Assembly: GCA_038230395.1 (NCBI GenBank)
Contig: JBBRNI010000002.1
Span: 97,879-161,878, forward strand
Reading direction: 5' to 3'
Source of the DNA: JBDSWU01 sp038230395
GTDB taxonomy: Bacteria > Patescibacteriota > Saccharimonadia > Saccharimonadales > UBA4665
DNA length: 64,000 bases
The translations under genes were made by a program, and so were the position numbers. This document shows positions 33,795-40,989 of the stretch, one piece after another (within the stretch, counting starts at the first letter, position 1; the number at the start of each line of letters is the position of its first letter). The notes under the pieces were generated by a model. The model saw only the letters and a program-made list of their open reading frames with translations, was not told where the DNA came from and did not search any database.

Positions 33795-34397
33795 TTAGTC
33801 GTGTGTAGTGTGACGTTCGTAAATAACTAGGAGTTCAGCTGCGCTCTCTTCAATGGGCAACGTGCCGTCTAGTCTATAGGTTGGGTAGTCCAGAGCAAGT
33901 GTATCAAGTGTCGGTACAATATTATCTCGATGGTCAGCTAATCGCTCTGCTGGGTCTTGAATTTTTTGTCCTGTCCTAGTTTCTCGTCCGCCGAGTCGTT
34001 CTATTAAGACATCTTCATCGACTTCAATAACTGCAAAAGCTAGAACATTGGCGCCAATTCGCTGCATAGATTCTTTAAATAGTATGACTCTATCCATATA
34101 GCGTGGAAAGTCATCAACAATTGTTAGCCCATTCGGATTGGAAAGTATAAACTCTTCCATAATGCCAGTCATGGCTTCGCTTGGAGCTGCACCCGTTTTA
34201 CGGTCGGGGTGAGCTGTCTGTCGTAACATCTCAGCGTACGCTGAGGGAACTTTGCCCGAAGTAATATCTCGCTTTAAGTCACCGATAGCCAAGTGTCGAG
34301 CGCCCTTAGGTTCACCTAAAGCCACAAAATTCTTACCAATACTAGATTTACCGGAGCCTGGGGCTCCACCCAACAATATGATTTCAGGATTAGACAT
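33795..34397 (-). CDS. P-loop nucleotide kinase (adenylate-kinase-like)
   Basis: The 200-aa protein starts MSNPEIILLGGAPGSGKSS with Walker A at 11-18. It has the LID-like and helical layout of nucleoside monophosphate kinases: LTIVDDFPRYMDRV for the NMP-binding/Walker B side, then RLGGRETRTGQ and RLADHRDN. The second base cannot be assigned. It is not the housekeeping adk by length or motif, so a role on an unusual nucleotide is possible. A TAAAAT box 7 nt before the ATG at 34397 indicates a leaderless transcript; the longer frame to 34442 is less likely. Confidence 0.82.
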   Translation of the reverse strand: MSNPEIILLGGAPGSGKSSIGKNFVALGEPKGARHLAIGDLKRDITSGKVPSAYAEMLRQTAHPDRKTGAAPSEAMTGIMEEFILSNPNGLTIVDDFPRYMDRVILFKESMQRIGANVLAFAVIEVDEDVLIERLGGRETRTGQKIQDPAERLADHRDNIVPTLDTLALDYPTYRLDGTLPIEESAAELLVIYERHTTHD

Positions 34398-34497
34398 ACC
34401 ATAGATTTTAACGTCTTGTGTCATATATGCAAGCATGAGCAAAATAGACCAAATGAGACTGGAACCAATTTACTTCTGAAGGGATTTTGGGTAAACA

Positions 34498-34620
34498 AAA
34501 ACCTCTGTCGTTGTAACAAAGGTAATAGAGCTTATGGTTGCCCAGGTACACTCGAATTGGAACCTTATCTTGTCAGAGCTAAATCAGTGGACACAACTCT
34601 CAAGAGTCGAGCTAAGCGTT
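34498..34620 (+). repeat. Cassette repeat copy C
   Basis: Hairpin ACCTCTG/CAAAGGT (34501-34523) followed by CTTATGGTTGCCCAGG and CTCGAATTGG. The copy ends inside the 3' end of the fic gene. Confidence 0.8.
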
Positions 34621-34698
34621 CGCCTTTACAGGCAACAGTTCGAGCGCATCGAGCTGCTGAATCACACCTCGGAGCAGATAGTTGTTGGAAAACCTTAG
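34534..34698 (+). CDS. 54-aa small protein of the HSNW repeat family (copy C)
   Basis: ATG 34534 to TAG 34696-34698. It begins MVAQVHSNWNLILSELNQW and then reads antisense to the end of fic, so only the first ~24 residues are family sequence. Overlapping the fic 3' end on the opposite strand is unusual and may reflect the way the cargo gene was inserted. Confidence 0.5.
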   Translation: MVAQVHSNWNLILSELNQWTQLSRVELSVRLYRQQFERIELLNHTSEQIVVGKP

Positions 34699-35754
34699 AA
34701 CATATTTCTGCTTATAGTTTGGATGAACCATGATGAAGCGTTCGTTTCTAAGCTTGGCAACCACTCTAGAAGCACTGACACGATTCGACGCGGATTGACC
34801 GAATAAATGCCGTATGTCACTGACCTGAAAAGGTGACTGTTCTGTGGAAATTCTTAGTATGTCGTACTCAAGCTTGTTAATCTGCTTCTTGTCTAAAGCA
34901 ATGTCTAGCGAGGGTATGATTATATTACTGACGGTAAAATAAGCGTCCAAGAGTATATCTATCTTCTCAATTTCGGTTTTAATACCATTCAAGACATACT
35001 CGCACCATTGCAATAGACTAGACGTATCGCCTTTATCGGCCGTCGCGAGGATGTCGTAATATTTAGTTCTGTCCATGCAGAATATAGCAGACGGATTCAG
35101 TATCCGGTTGCCTTTATCGTCAATGAATCCTTGTTTTGTCAGCATAGCGTATGTAATCAAACGCACTGTGCGCCCGTTACCGTTATCAAATGGGTGGATC
35201 GCAGCAAATCTATGATGAACAAGGGCGGTGTTCAGTAAGTCATACTGAGATTCACACTCCTGATTTATAAATGCAATGAGTTCTTCCATTAATTCAGGTA
35301 CCACAGTGTGTGAAGGCGGTGTATGTTGACTGTTTGTAATCTCCACATCCGCCGGACGATAGACACCTGGGTGATTACTGCCATCAGAAGTAAGCCCGTC
35401 GACAACAATCTTGTGAAGTTCACTGATGAAAGCGCGGTCAATACTGTCTACCATCACATGTTCCTCAATAAATAGAATAGCCTTATTGATATTAAGGAGT
35501 TCTTTTTGTGATTCGTCTTTAGCCTCTTTAGTGCCCTCAATAACTCTCTCTACTATACTCATGATAGTAGTACGGTTACCTTCTATACGAGCAGATGTTA
35601 GACTCTCTAACTGATGCATGATATCTTTCAAATCAAAGAATAACCATGGTGGGGTTGTGCCTCTTAAATTTCTATCTCTTAGGCGTTCAAGATCAAAGAT
35701 TAGGTTCGTCAAGTTTGAGTTAAACTTTGGTTCTAGCATTTGTAATCGATTCAT
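34612..35754 (-). CDS. Fic-domain protein (AMPylator type, class II) with C-terminal winged helix
   Basis: The 380-aa protein has the Fic active site HPFDNGNGRTVR at 187-198, all catalytic residues present. An N-terminal inhibitory motif SARIEG (54-59) is the class II form in which the Glu blocks ATP binding. A C-terminal winged-helix region (about 290-350) follows. Such proteins add AMP or a related group to target proteins and often regulate themselves. Three direct repeats (35758-35846) overlap the promoter region, fitting autoregulation through the winged helix. Targets are unknown. Its 3' end overlaps cassette repeat C. Confidence 0.92.
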   Translation of the reverse strand: MNRLQMLEPKFNSNLTNLIFDLERLRDRNLRGTTPPWLFFDLKDIMHQLESLTSARIEGNRTTIMSIVERVIEGTKEAKDESQKELLNINKAILFIEEHVMVDSIDRAFISELHKIVVDGLTSDGSNHPGVYRPADVEITNSQHTPPSHTVVPELMEELIAFINQECESQYDLLNTALVHHRFAAIHPFDNGNGRTVRLITYAMLTKQGFIDDKGNRILNPSAIFCMDRTKYYDILATADKGDTSSLLQWCEYVLNGIKTEIEKIDILLDAYFTVSNIIIPSLDIALDKKQINKLEYDILRISTEQSPFQVSDIRHLFGQSASNRVSASRVVAKLRNERFIMVHPNYKQKYVLRFSNNYLLRGVIQQLDALELLPVKANA

Positions 35755-35757
35755 ACA

Positions 35758-35846
35758 CTAAAGTGTAACACTTGTTCAACTAAAGTGTAACAATATCTGT
35801 CGTCTGTATCTGTGAATATTTTGATTTATGTATTTTAAGTGTAACA
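35758..35846. promoter_or_regulatory. Three direct operator repeats upstream of fic
   Basis: CTAAAGTGTAACA at 35758-35770 and 35780-35792, and TTTAAGTGTAACA at 35834-35846. The first two are 22 nt apart and the third 54 nt on, near whole helical turns. They cover the likely -10 (TACACT) of the fic promoter. Confidence 0.7.
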
Positions 35847-35930
35847 GTATGCTACAAATGCTAGATAAAATACAGCTAAACGATATATTTAACTCAAGCA
35901 ATATAACTCATTTGACCGCCCCTCTTTCAA

Positions 35931-35950
35931 CCGAGTAGGACTCGAACCTA
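35931..35950 (-). other. tRNA T-arm fragment
   Basis: On the minus strand TAGG TTCGAGT CCTA forms a T-arm-like hairpin, without the rest of a tRNA. It is followed on the tRNA side by CTCGG. The AACCTCTGTC just before it also resembles the start of the cassette repeats. It lies 75 nt from the initiator tRNA gene. Confidence 0.45.
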
Positions 35951-36024
35951 ACTGACAGAGGTTGTGCTACGTGTAAATAAAAAGAGACTGGCTTCAGAAC
36001 CAGTCTCAATCTGTGACTTTTGCT

Positions 36025-36099
36025 TGGTTGCGGGACCAGGACTCGAACCTGGGACCTCGTGGTTATGAGCCACGCGAGCTGCCGCTGCTCCATCCCGCG
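36025..36099 (-). tRNA. Initiator tRNA-fMet (CAU)
   Basis: The cloverleaf folds with acceptor GCGGGA/TCCCGC, anticodon stem CGTGG/CCACG with loop CTCATAA, T arm CCAGG/CCTGG, and encoded CCA. Position 1 is C and 72 is A, unpaired: the C1-A72 mismatch is diagnostic of the bacterial initiator. Anticodon-stem pairs 30-31 are G-C as expected, but pair 29:41 is U-A instead of G-C. Confidence 0.95.
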
Positions 36100-36147
36100 A
36101 CACGCTAAAATTAGCTCATTGGATTGTAACAAACAGAGGTGAGTATG

Positions 36148-36594
36148 TCAACTGCGGTGCAAAAAGAAGTTGATCCAAGCTTGGACATTTGATTGCTGAA
36201 TAACGGGCGCAGTGGCAGTATCCGATGACTGCTGCGCGTCGGGCAAGCCGGTGACAAAGGTAGCAGCTACGCTCTCGGGTACTAAGATCTCTTTCTCACC
36301 CGGGGATGCCAACCCAAAATTTTGGCGAGCAGATAACTCTAGGTATTGCTTACTATTATAGTAGTTGTTTTTGAGCGCCGCATTTTCGTTCTGCAGCTGC
36401 TGCAATTCATTCTGCTGACGCAGTGAGCCAATCTGTTTCTGCAGGCTATAATTACTCTGAATCGACTTTACACCACTGTAACTAACGAGTAGAACAATCA
36501 CCACAAATACGATCTGCCCAACAAAGCGCGGATCGCTAAGCCGTTGGGCATAGCTGCTGACAAGATGGGCACAGTGTTCGAATTTGTGTTTCAT
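36148..36594 (-). CDS. FtsB/DivIC-like septum formation initiator
   Basis: The 148-aa protein has one membrane segment (about 27-45), then a coiled coil (about 48-90: SLQKQIGSLRQQNELQQLQNE given in part as QQNELQQLQNENAALK). A short C-terminal domain with LSARQNFGLASPGEKEILVPE follows, the usual post-coil motif of FtsB/DivIC. It acts in the divisome with FtsL and FtsQ. It is located between two tRNA genes. The C-terminal extension beyond the motif (about 115-148) is longer than in E. coli FtsB. Confidence 0.85.
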   Translation of the reverse strand: MKHKFEHCAHLVSSYAQRLSDPRFVGQIVFVVIVLLVSYSGVKSIQSNYSLQKQIGSLRQQNELQQLQNENAALKNNYYNSKQYLELSARQNFGLASPGEKEILVPESVAATFVTGLPDAQQSSDTATAPVIQQSNVQAWINFFLHRS

Positions 36595-36673
36595 GGACTA
36601 AAACTAGTATATAGGCTTGGCCCGAGATCTGGTATACTCTCATCTGTTAGCCTACATCTGTTGGCCGACATTT

Positions 36674-36749
36674 GGGGGCGTAGCTCATCGGTTAGAGCAG
36701 GCGGCTCATAACCACTTGGTGGTTGGTTCAACTCCAACCGCCCCCACCA
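36674..36749 (+). tRNA. tRNA-Ile2 (CAU), lysidine substrate
   Basis: Acceptor GGGGGCG/CGCCCCC, anticodon loop CTCATAA, T arm with GGTTCAACTCC, and encoded CCA. The anticodon stem and variable region (GGCGG...CCACTTGG) match the pattern of tRNA-Ile2 rather than the Met tRNAs; pair 29:41 is C-A, a mismatch. TilS (4382-5278) would modify C34. Confidence 0.88.
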
Positions 36750-36793
36750 TATTGCTTATGTTTAGATACTTCCTTTAGAACAGTTACTTAAAT

Positions 36794-36830
36794 CAAAGTG
36801 GTACTGTCGCGTTTGGAACTGGAATTCAGC
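36794..36830 (+). mobile_element. Solo IS30-type element end
   Basis: These 37 bases match 35 of 37 positions of the transposase-side end of the IS at the right edge of the window (63863-63899, opposite strand). They include the last transposase codons (AAG TGG) but no transposase gene remains here. It marks a former insertion or a one-ended recombination scar. Confidence 0.75.
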
Positions 36831-36839
36831 AGCCCATAC

Positions 36840-36868
36840 TTGTCATAATACCATTATTATGGTATTAT
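36840..36868 (+). promoter_or_regulatory. Leaderless promoter with overlapping dyad operator
   Basis: TTGTCA, 17 nt, TATTAT, then 6 nt to the ATG at 36875. An inverted repeat AATACCAT/ATGGTATT (36847-36866, 4-nt loop) covers the spacer and the -10, so a bound repressor would block the promoter. Confidence 0.65.
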
Positions 36869-36874
36869 TTTTAT

Positions 36875-37621
36875 ATGGTCGACACTGATCCTGGAATTCC
36901 CCAGTCAAACATTGATACACTTTTATCAAACCCCGAAAAACAACAGTTAGTTCGGGGTTTCTTTGCTGAGCAGGACGCCTATTGGGAACAATTACGAGGC
37001 CAAGGTCACACCGTCAATACGGCTGAGGGCAAAAAATTGCCAGACTACCCTGCAATTATTACTGATACTGGCTTACTGCTAGAAATTTTCTCGATTGAAA
37101 AAGCTACTGGAACTACTCGAGGTTCTATCCCTGACTCAGGAGCTTTTACTGGGAGAGAGGTGACTAGTGCGATAGATTATCACCTTAGTTTTGGAACTAA
37201 AATCACTGGCAGTCTAATTGACCTTACTAAAGATAACCCCCTGACCATAGTTGCGCAAATGGTCGATGTCGAAAAACACCGCACCGATTTTGACGGACGA
37301 CTGTACCAACGAAAGGTTTTCACATATGGGAACGCGACATTGTACTTCTTTGGTCATACCGGTGACTCGGAAATTACAGATGGGATCGAGGCAGTCACAC
37401 AATTCGCGCAAGCTCTCCATGACACTTCAGAAGTAGATAAAACTATTGCCGCCCGTGAAGCTTTAGAAGCAATGTCAGCACGGGGAGCATACTTGATACC
37501 TATCAGGTTGGAACGAGTATTGGATAACGCTGGGGTGATTGATTTTTCAAGACTCACTAGCGGCCCGCTGGGCAGTCAACGCTTGTCAACAGCGCGTACG
37601 CGTAATGGGTTTGAGCTGTAA
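36875..37621 (+). CDS. Orphan 248-aa protein, dyad-controlled
   Basis: I do not recognise this protein. It is soluble, of mixed composition, with no signal peptide or membrane helix. A central stretch (RKVFTYGNATLYFFGHTGDSE, in part YGNATLYFFGHTG) and a helical region (about 175-215) stand out. It is the first of two tandem orphan genes that share a ~31-bp sequence in their 3' flanks (37641 and 39120). The solo IS30 end lies just upstream, which suggests arrival or rearrangement with an insertion sequence. Confidence 0.7.
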   Translation: MVDTDPGIPQSNIDTLLSNPEKQQLVRGFFAEQDAYWEQLRGQGHTVNTAEGKKLPDYPAIITDTGLLLEIFSIEKATGTTRGSIPDSGAFTGREVTSAIDYHLSFGTKITGSLIDLTKDNPLTIVAQMVDVEKHRTDFDGRLYQRKVFTYGNATLYFFGHTGDSEITDGIEAVTQFAQALHDTSEVDKTIAAREALEAMSARGAYLIPIRLERVLDNAGVIDFSRLTSGPLGSQRLSTARTRNGFEL

Positions 37622-37640
37622 CCTCTAGCTAGAATATTAG

Positions 37641-37671
37641 TCCCAGACCTGTAAAGCTATGGCCCGCCATA
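37641..37671 (+). repeat. 3'-flank repeat, copy 1
   Basis: TCCCAGACCTGTAAAGCTAT and onward matches 39120-39150 with only transitions as differences. Both copies follow the stop codon of an orphan gene. Confidence 0.6.
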
Positions 37672-37724
37672 CAGCTCATGTTTAAAAGGCTTTCTTCAAA
37701 CAGAGGTTTTTCTATTACCTATCA

Positions 37725-37753
37725 TTGACTTTTAATCAAGCTTATGCTAAAGT
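37725..37753 (+). promoter_or_regulatory. Promoter of the 452-aa orphan gene
   Basis: TTGACT, 17 nt, TAAAGT, then 7 nt to a GTG at 37761. A related box pair (CATCATTGACTTTT context) lies upstream of the alpha-CTD gene at 46462-46490. Confidence 0.6.
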
Positions 37754-37760
37754 TATTAGT

Positions 37761-39119
37761 GTGTCAACTCCTTATCCCGCGTCTCAAAACCTAGCTCCCC
37801 AAGCGGAAATTGAAAATTCGCATGAGATGTTCGTGGGTCTACTCACGGGCATAGCAAATCACGAAGCAAAGCTTGCTACTACAGCTATTATTGCCTCTCA
37901 ACCTGATGTTTGGTTTAGCGAAACAAGTCTTTGGAACGAAGTCCGATTACGTCAAGGTGATAATCCCGGTTGGATACCTGATCGTAGAGGACCAGCTAAG
38001 TATTGCTCGGCTAGCCTTGGCCCTATTGGGCTTGTAACAAAAGGAACTACTAGAGGAGAGCGAGGCAATGTAGCTGCCTACAAAGCAAATGAGGATCAGC
38101 CGGATGCTGTTGAACGAGGCTTGGCGCTGAGCGGAACCCTAATGGAATGGAGCTTGGAGTTCCCTGAGGTGTCACTTCAGAAAATACTGGGTGTGACGGC
38201 GAGTGCGGGAGCCTTCAGAACTCCAGAGGTGCGCTACGGCATTCTCAAGGAGCTGGTGGATAATATCGGCGGGCCAATGTCGTATATGGATATTGCAAGA
38301 CCGCTATTATCTGACGATATTGATGAGCGGAATATCTTTGCATCAATCCGTGAACTTACCGATAATAACACTGTTACCACTCAGCTGATAGACAGCGCCG
38401 AGAACGTTACTTTAGAGATCACAGGCCCATACGAATACCGCGGAAGTGGTTTGCGTCTTGATCAGATGACAGCCAGTGGTCAACTTACCTACCATGCCAT
38501 CGACCTATTGTGGGAACTCGATCAAAAAGTTATTACATTTGATGACCTGGCCACGGCAGCATTACAAATAGACTCCGACGCCTACTTACCAGGGCTTCGT
38601 CAATACTGGCACTATGGCTCAAACGCCGATCTGGTGAATATGCCCAACTTTAAGCCTGTTGAACGTAAGATGGATGCTCCAAGCATCGTGGCACTAAGCC
38701 CTGTACATTCCGAGGCCATCAAGGATCTAGTGCAGCGGCTACGCACTATCGAAAACACTCAGACCGACCTCCAAGCTAATATCAAGGCTGCAAAAGAGAT
38801 TATCTCGAATACTAATAAGATGGCTAAGCTTTATGCTAAAGCACGCCGATTCTCTTCGAATGTTACTGGTCAGGAGGAGGGAACGGAAATAGTTGATAGC
38901 CAAATCCTAAATATTGTTGTCAATGCAGGTCAAATAACCACTAAAGGTGTGTTTGAAGTAATGCGCAGCACTGGCCGTCCCTTGACAGAGGAGCGCATCC
39001 GAAACTACCTGAGTAAGCTCGCTTCGGCTGGTGCCCTTTCTCAAAACAGACGAAAACTGGATGCTTCCAAAAAGCGTGAGCATATCTTTTACTCCATACC
39101 GGATAACGATACAAAATAG
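37761..39119 (+). CDS. Orphan protein with predicted winged-helix segments
   Basis: The ~452-aa protein is not recognised. Its frame is open from 37725, but the promoter boxes occupy that stretch, so a GTG at 37761 is the more likely start. Two helix-rich parts look like winged-helix or helical repeat modules: GILKELVDNIGGPMSYMDIAR near 165-185, and the C-terminal VFEVMRSTGRPLTEERIRNYL (about 405-425, in part RPLTEERIRNYLSKL). A coiled-coil-prone helix precedes the second. A regulator or DNA-associated role is possible. Confidence 0.65.
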   Translation: MSTPYPASQNLAPQAEIENSHEMFVGLLTGIANHEAKLATTAIIASQPDVWFSETSLWNEVRLRQGDNPGWIPDRRGPAKYCSASLGPIGLVTKGTTRGERGNVAAYKANEDQPDAVERGLALSGTLMEWSLEFPEVSLQKILGVTASAGAFRTPEVRYGILKELVDNIGGPMSYMDIARPLLSDDIDERNIFASIRELTDNNTVTTQLIDSAENVTLEITGPYEYRGSGLRLDQMTASGQLTYHAIDLLWELDQKVITFDDLATAALQIDSDAYLPGLRQYWHYGSNADLVNMPNFKPVERKMDAPSIVALSPVHSEAIKDLVQRLRTIENTQTDLQANIKAAKEIISNTNKMAKLYAKARRFSSNVTGQEEGTEIVDSQILNIVVNAGQITTKGVFEVMRSTGRPLTEERIRNYLSKLASAGALSQNRRKLDASKKREHIFYSIPDNDTK

Positions 39120-39456
39120 TTCCAGACCTGTGAAGCCACGGCCTACCATATCTTTACCCGCAAACATGAATTTGTATTTTAAATATTGAATGATGAAGCG
39201 ACTCTCGTTCAAAACACACCATGTTACGAACAATCAGTATTTATAGCTAGGCTCGTAAACAGTTCGAGCTGACTCCTGGAGCTGCTTTGACCAGCCTTGT
39301 GCGGGTGCTTGGATTAGCCACTCTGAGATACTACAGAGTAGTTCAAAGGTTCTGGCTTCGTCCCCACCAGACTCCTTATGTTTAAAAGTGATGCCACTTT
39401 TTATTATGTTGCTCGCTGCTATCTAGACTGTTCATGGAGCTTAGCAAGGTAATAGT
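39120..39456. other. Intergenic stretch with 3'-flank repeat copy 2 and a terminator
   Basis: Starts with the repeat copy at 39120-39150. No convincing gene follows. A hairpin AAAAGTG/CACTTTT with T-rich end lies at 39384-39401. A tRNA-like look around 39300-39370 does not fold. Confidence 0.55.
39384..39401. terminator. Bidirectional terminator-like hairpin
   Basis: AAAAGTG, 4-nt loop, CACTTTT, followed by TATTAT. It lies between the convergent orphan gene and the adenylate-forming enzyme gene. Confidence 0.6.
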
Positions 39457-40989
39457 TTAGACGATCTGTTCGGATTTTGCTCGGTCATAGTCGATGTTCC
39501 AAACGTAGTCGTTTTTGACTTTTAGGTGGGCAGCATCGAAGATACCTTCGCCATTCAAGTAAGCCCGAATCTCGGGCTTGTGGTTAGCCATTTCATAACC
39601 CGCTTTAAAATCTAAGTTCAGGGTGAACAGCTGTCGAATAATAATATCTAACAGTTTCTGCTTTTCTGAATCAGTAATATGAATGCCCTTGGCGAGTTCC
39701 AACGCGAACATTAAATGTTTCTGGTGGCTTTTATCTTCATAGCTTATAAGCCGGAAGTTTGACACTTTTTGTTTGTATTCATCGCTGGCATTTATAATCT
39801 GGCGGATTTCCTCTGGCCCGACAACGCCTCCATAATAATCCACCGACAAATCACTGCGGCCGTAGTAAAACAATAAACCAAAGTCGAACTCCGCTAATTT
39901 CAAAAGATCTTCCCGACCTAACTCCTTCAGTTTTTTCTTAAACAAATAGAACTCTTCTGGATGGCCTAGGTCGTGAATATTGTAGCGAATTCGTGGGCTA
40001 AGATTTTCTAGGCGGCAGATCGTCACTAGCAGCTCGCCTTTGGCGTTGTTTTCAAACAAATAATCATACGGATTGTACTGAAAAATCATGGGAATTATTC
40101 CGCGTTGCTGTTTTAAGAGAGCTTTTCGTAATTCTTCGTCTTCAATCAACGCCTGGCGCAGAGCAATGGTAAAATCGGTTTCATGGGCGATATTTATCTC
40201 AAGATCTGAAGCGCCGTAAGAACCAACAACGCTTTTAAATACCTTCAGTAGCGATTGACGCATTGGCTCACTAACTCCTTCGCCACCAAAAATCACAGAA
40301 GCATTATATTTGCTCCAGTCAATTCGTGGATCGTCAGCCATTTGTTTGAGAAACGGCGGGTAGCCAGTAATGACATAATCGAATTCTGGTCCTAGCTCAA
40401 GCAGTGTATCAATAGCTTTGGTCAGGTCAGGGCCTGTAGATTTAACACGACTGACTTCAAGTAAGCTGAGGGAGGTATTGAAGCCGGTAGACCAGGCTCC
40501 CATGGCAAAGGTGTTTACTACTATTGGATTCTGACCTTTTATTAGGTGGTCAAAGGCAACTTGAATTAGCCGCCGAGTAAAGCGCCGCTCCTTGGCACCG
40601 CGCGCCCAGCTAGTTGGTTTACCACTACTGCCTGATGACTCGTCGAGCATGACACCACTCTTAGGTAAAACGCCGTCTTTTAATTTTTCGGTTAGATAAT
40701 ACTGTTTAATGTAACTGGTCTTATCCATTTCTGGTACATCACTTAAGTCTGCCTTGAGCATGCTGAGGCGAGGTCCTTGATATGTCTGTTTACTAAGAAA
40801 GTCCTTGTAGGCTGGTACGTGCTTCCGAGCATAGTAAAACAACCTTATAGCTCTAATCCGGCCAAGTATGACGCGAAAGTTACCAACCTGCGGAGCTAAA
40901 AAGAATTTATGAACAGATGGCCCAACATCGATATACCAGATTATTTTGTCAAGAATAGCTACGAAAGCAATATACAAATATTTAAACAT
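39457..40989 (-). CDS. PaaK/CapK-like adenylate-forming enzyme
   Basis: The 510-aa protein resembles phenylacetate-CoA ligase/CapK proteins: a Ser/Gly-rich P-loop (ESSGSSGKPTSW, about 117-128), a mid-domain VIFGGEGVSE and VVGSYGASD (A4/A5-type motifs), and a C-terminal domain with YGRSDLSVDYYGG. It would activate a carboxylate as acyl-AMP, perhaps passing it to a thiol or amine. It overlaps the nitroreductase-like gene by 8 nt and an MFS exporter gene lies beyond, divergent. Together they look like a small tailoring or biosynthetic unit. The substrate is unknown. Confidence 0.85.
   Translation of the reverse strand: MFKYLYIAFVAILDKIIWYIDVGPSVHKFFLAPQVGNFRVILGRIRAIRLFYYARKHVPAYKDFLSKQTYQGPRLSMLKADLSDVPEMDKTSYIKQYYLTEKLKDGVLPKSGVMLDESSGSSGKPTSWARGAKERRFTRRLIQVAFDHLIKGQNPIVVNTFAMGAWSTGFNTSLSLLEVSRVKSTGPDLTKAIDTLLELGPEFDYVITGYPPFLKQMADDPRIDWSKYNASVIFGGEGVSEPMRQSLLKVFKSVVGSYGASDLEINIAHETDFTIALRQALIEDEELRKALLKQQRGIIPMIFQYNPYDYLFENNAKGELLVTICRLENLSPRIRYNIHDLGHPEEFYLFKKKLKELGREDLLKLAEFDFGLLFYYGRSDLSVDYYGGVVGPEEIRQIINASDEYKQKVSNFRLISYEDKSHQKHLMFALELAKGIHITDSEKQKLLDIIIRQLFTLNLDFKAGYEMANHKPEIRAYLNGEGIFDAAHLKVKNDYVWNIDYDRAKSEQIV

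Noticed and set aside
39300..39372. tRNA-like stretch ending in CCCCACCA
   Set aside because: No acceptor, D or anticodon stem can be formed.
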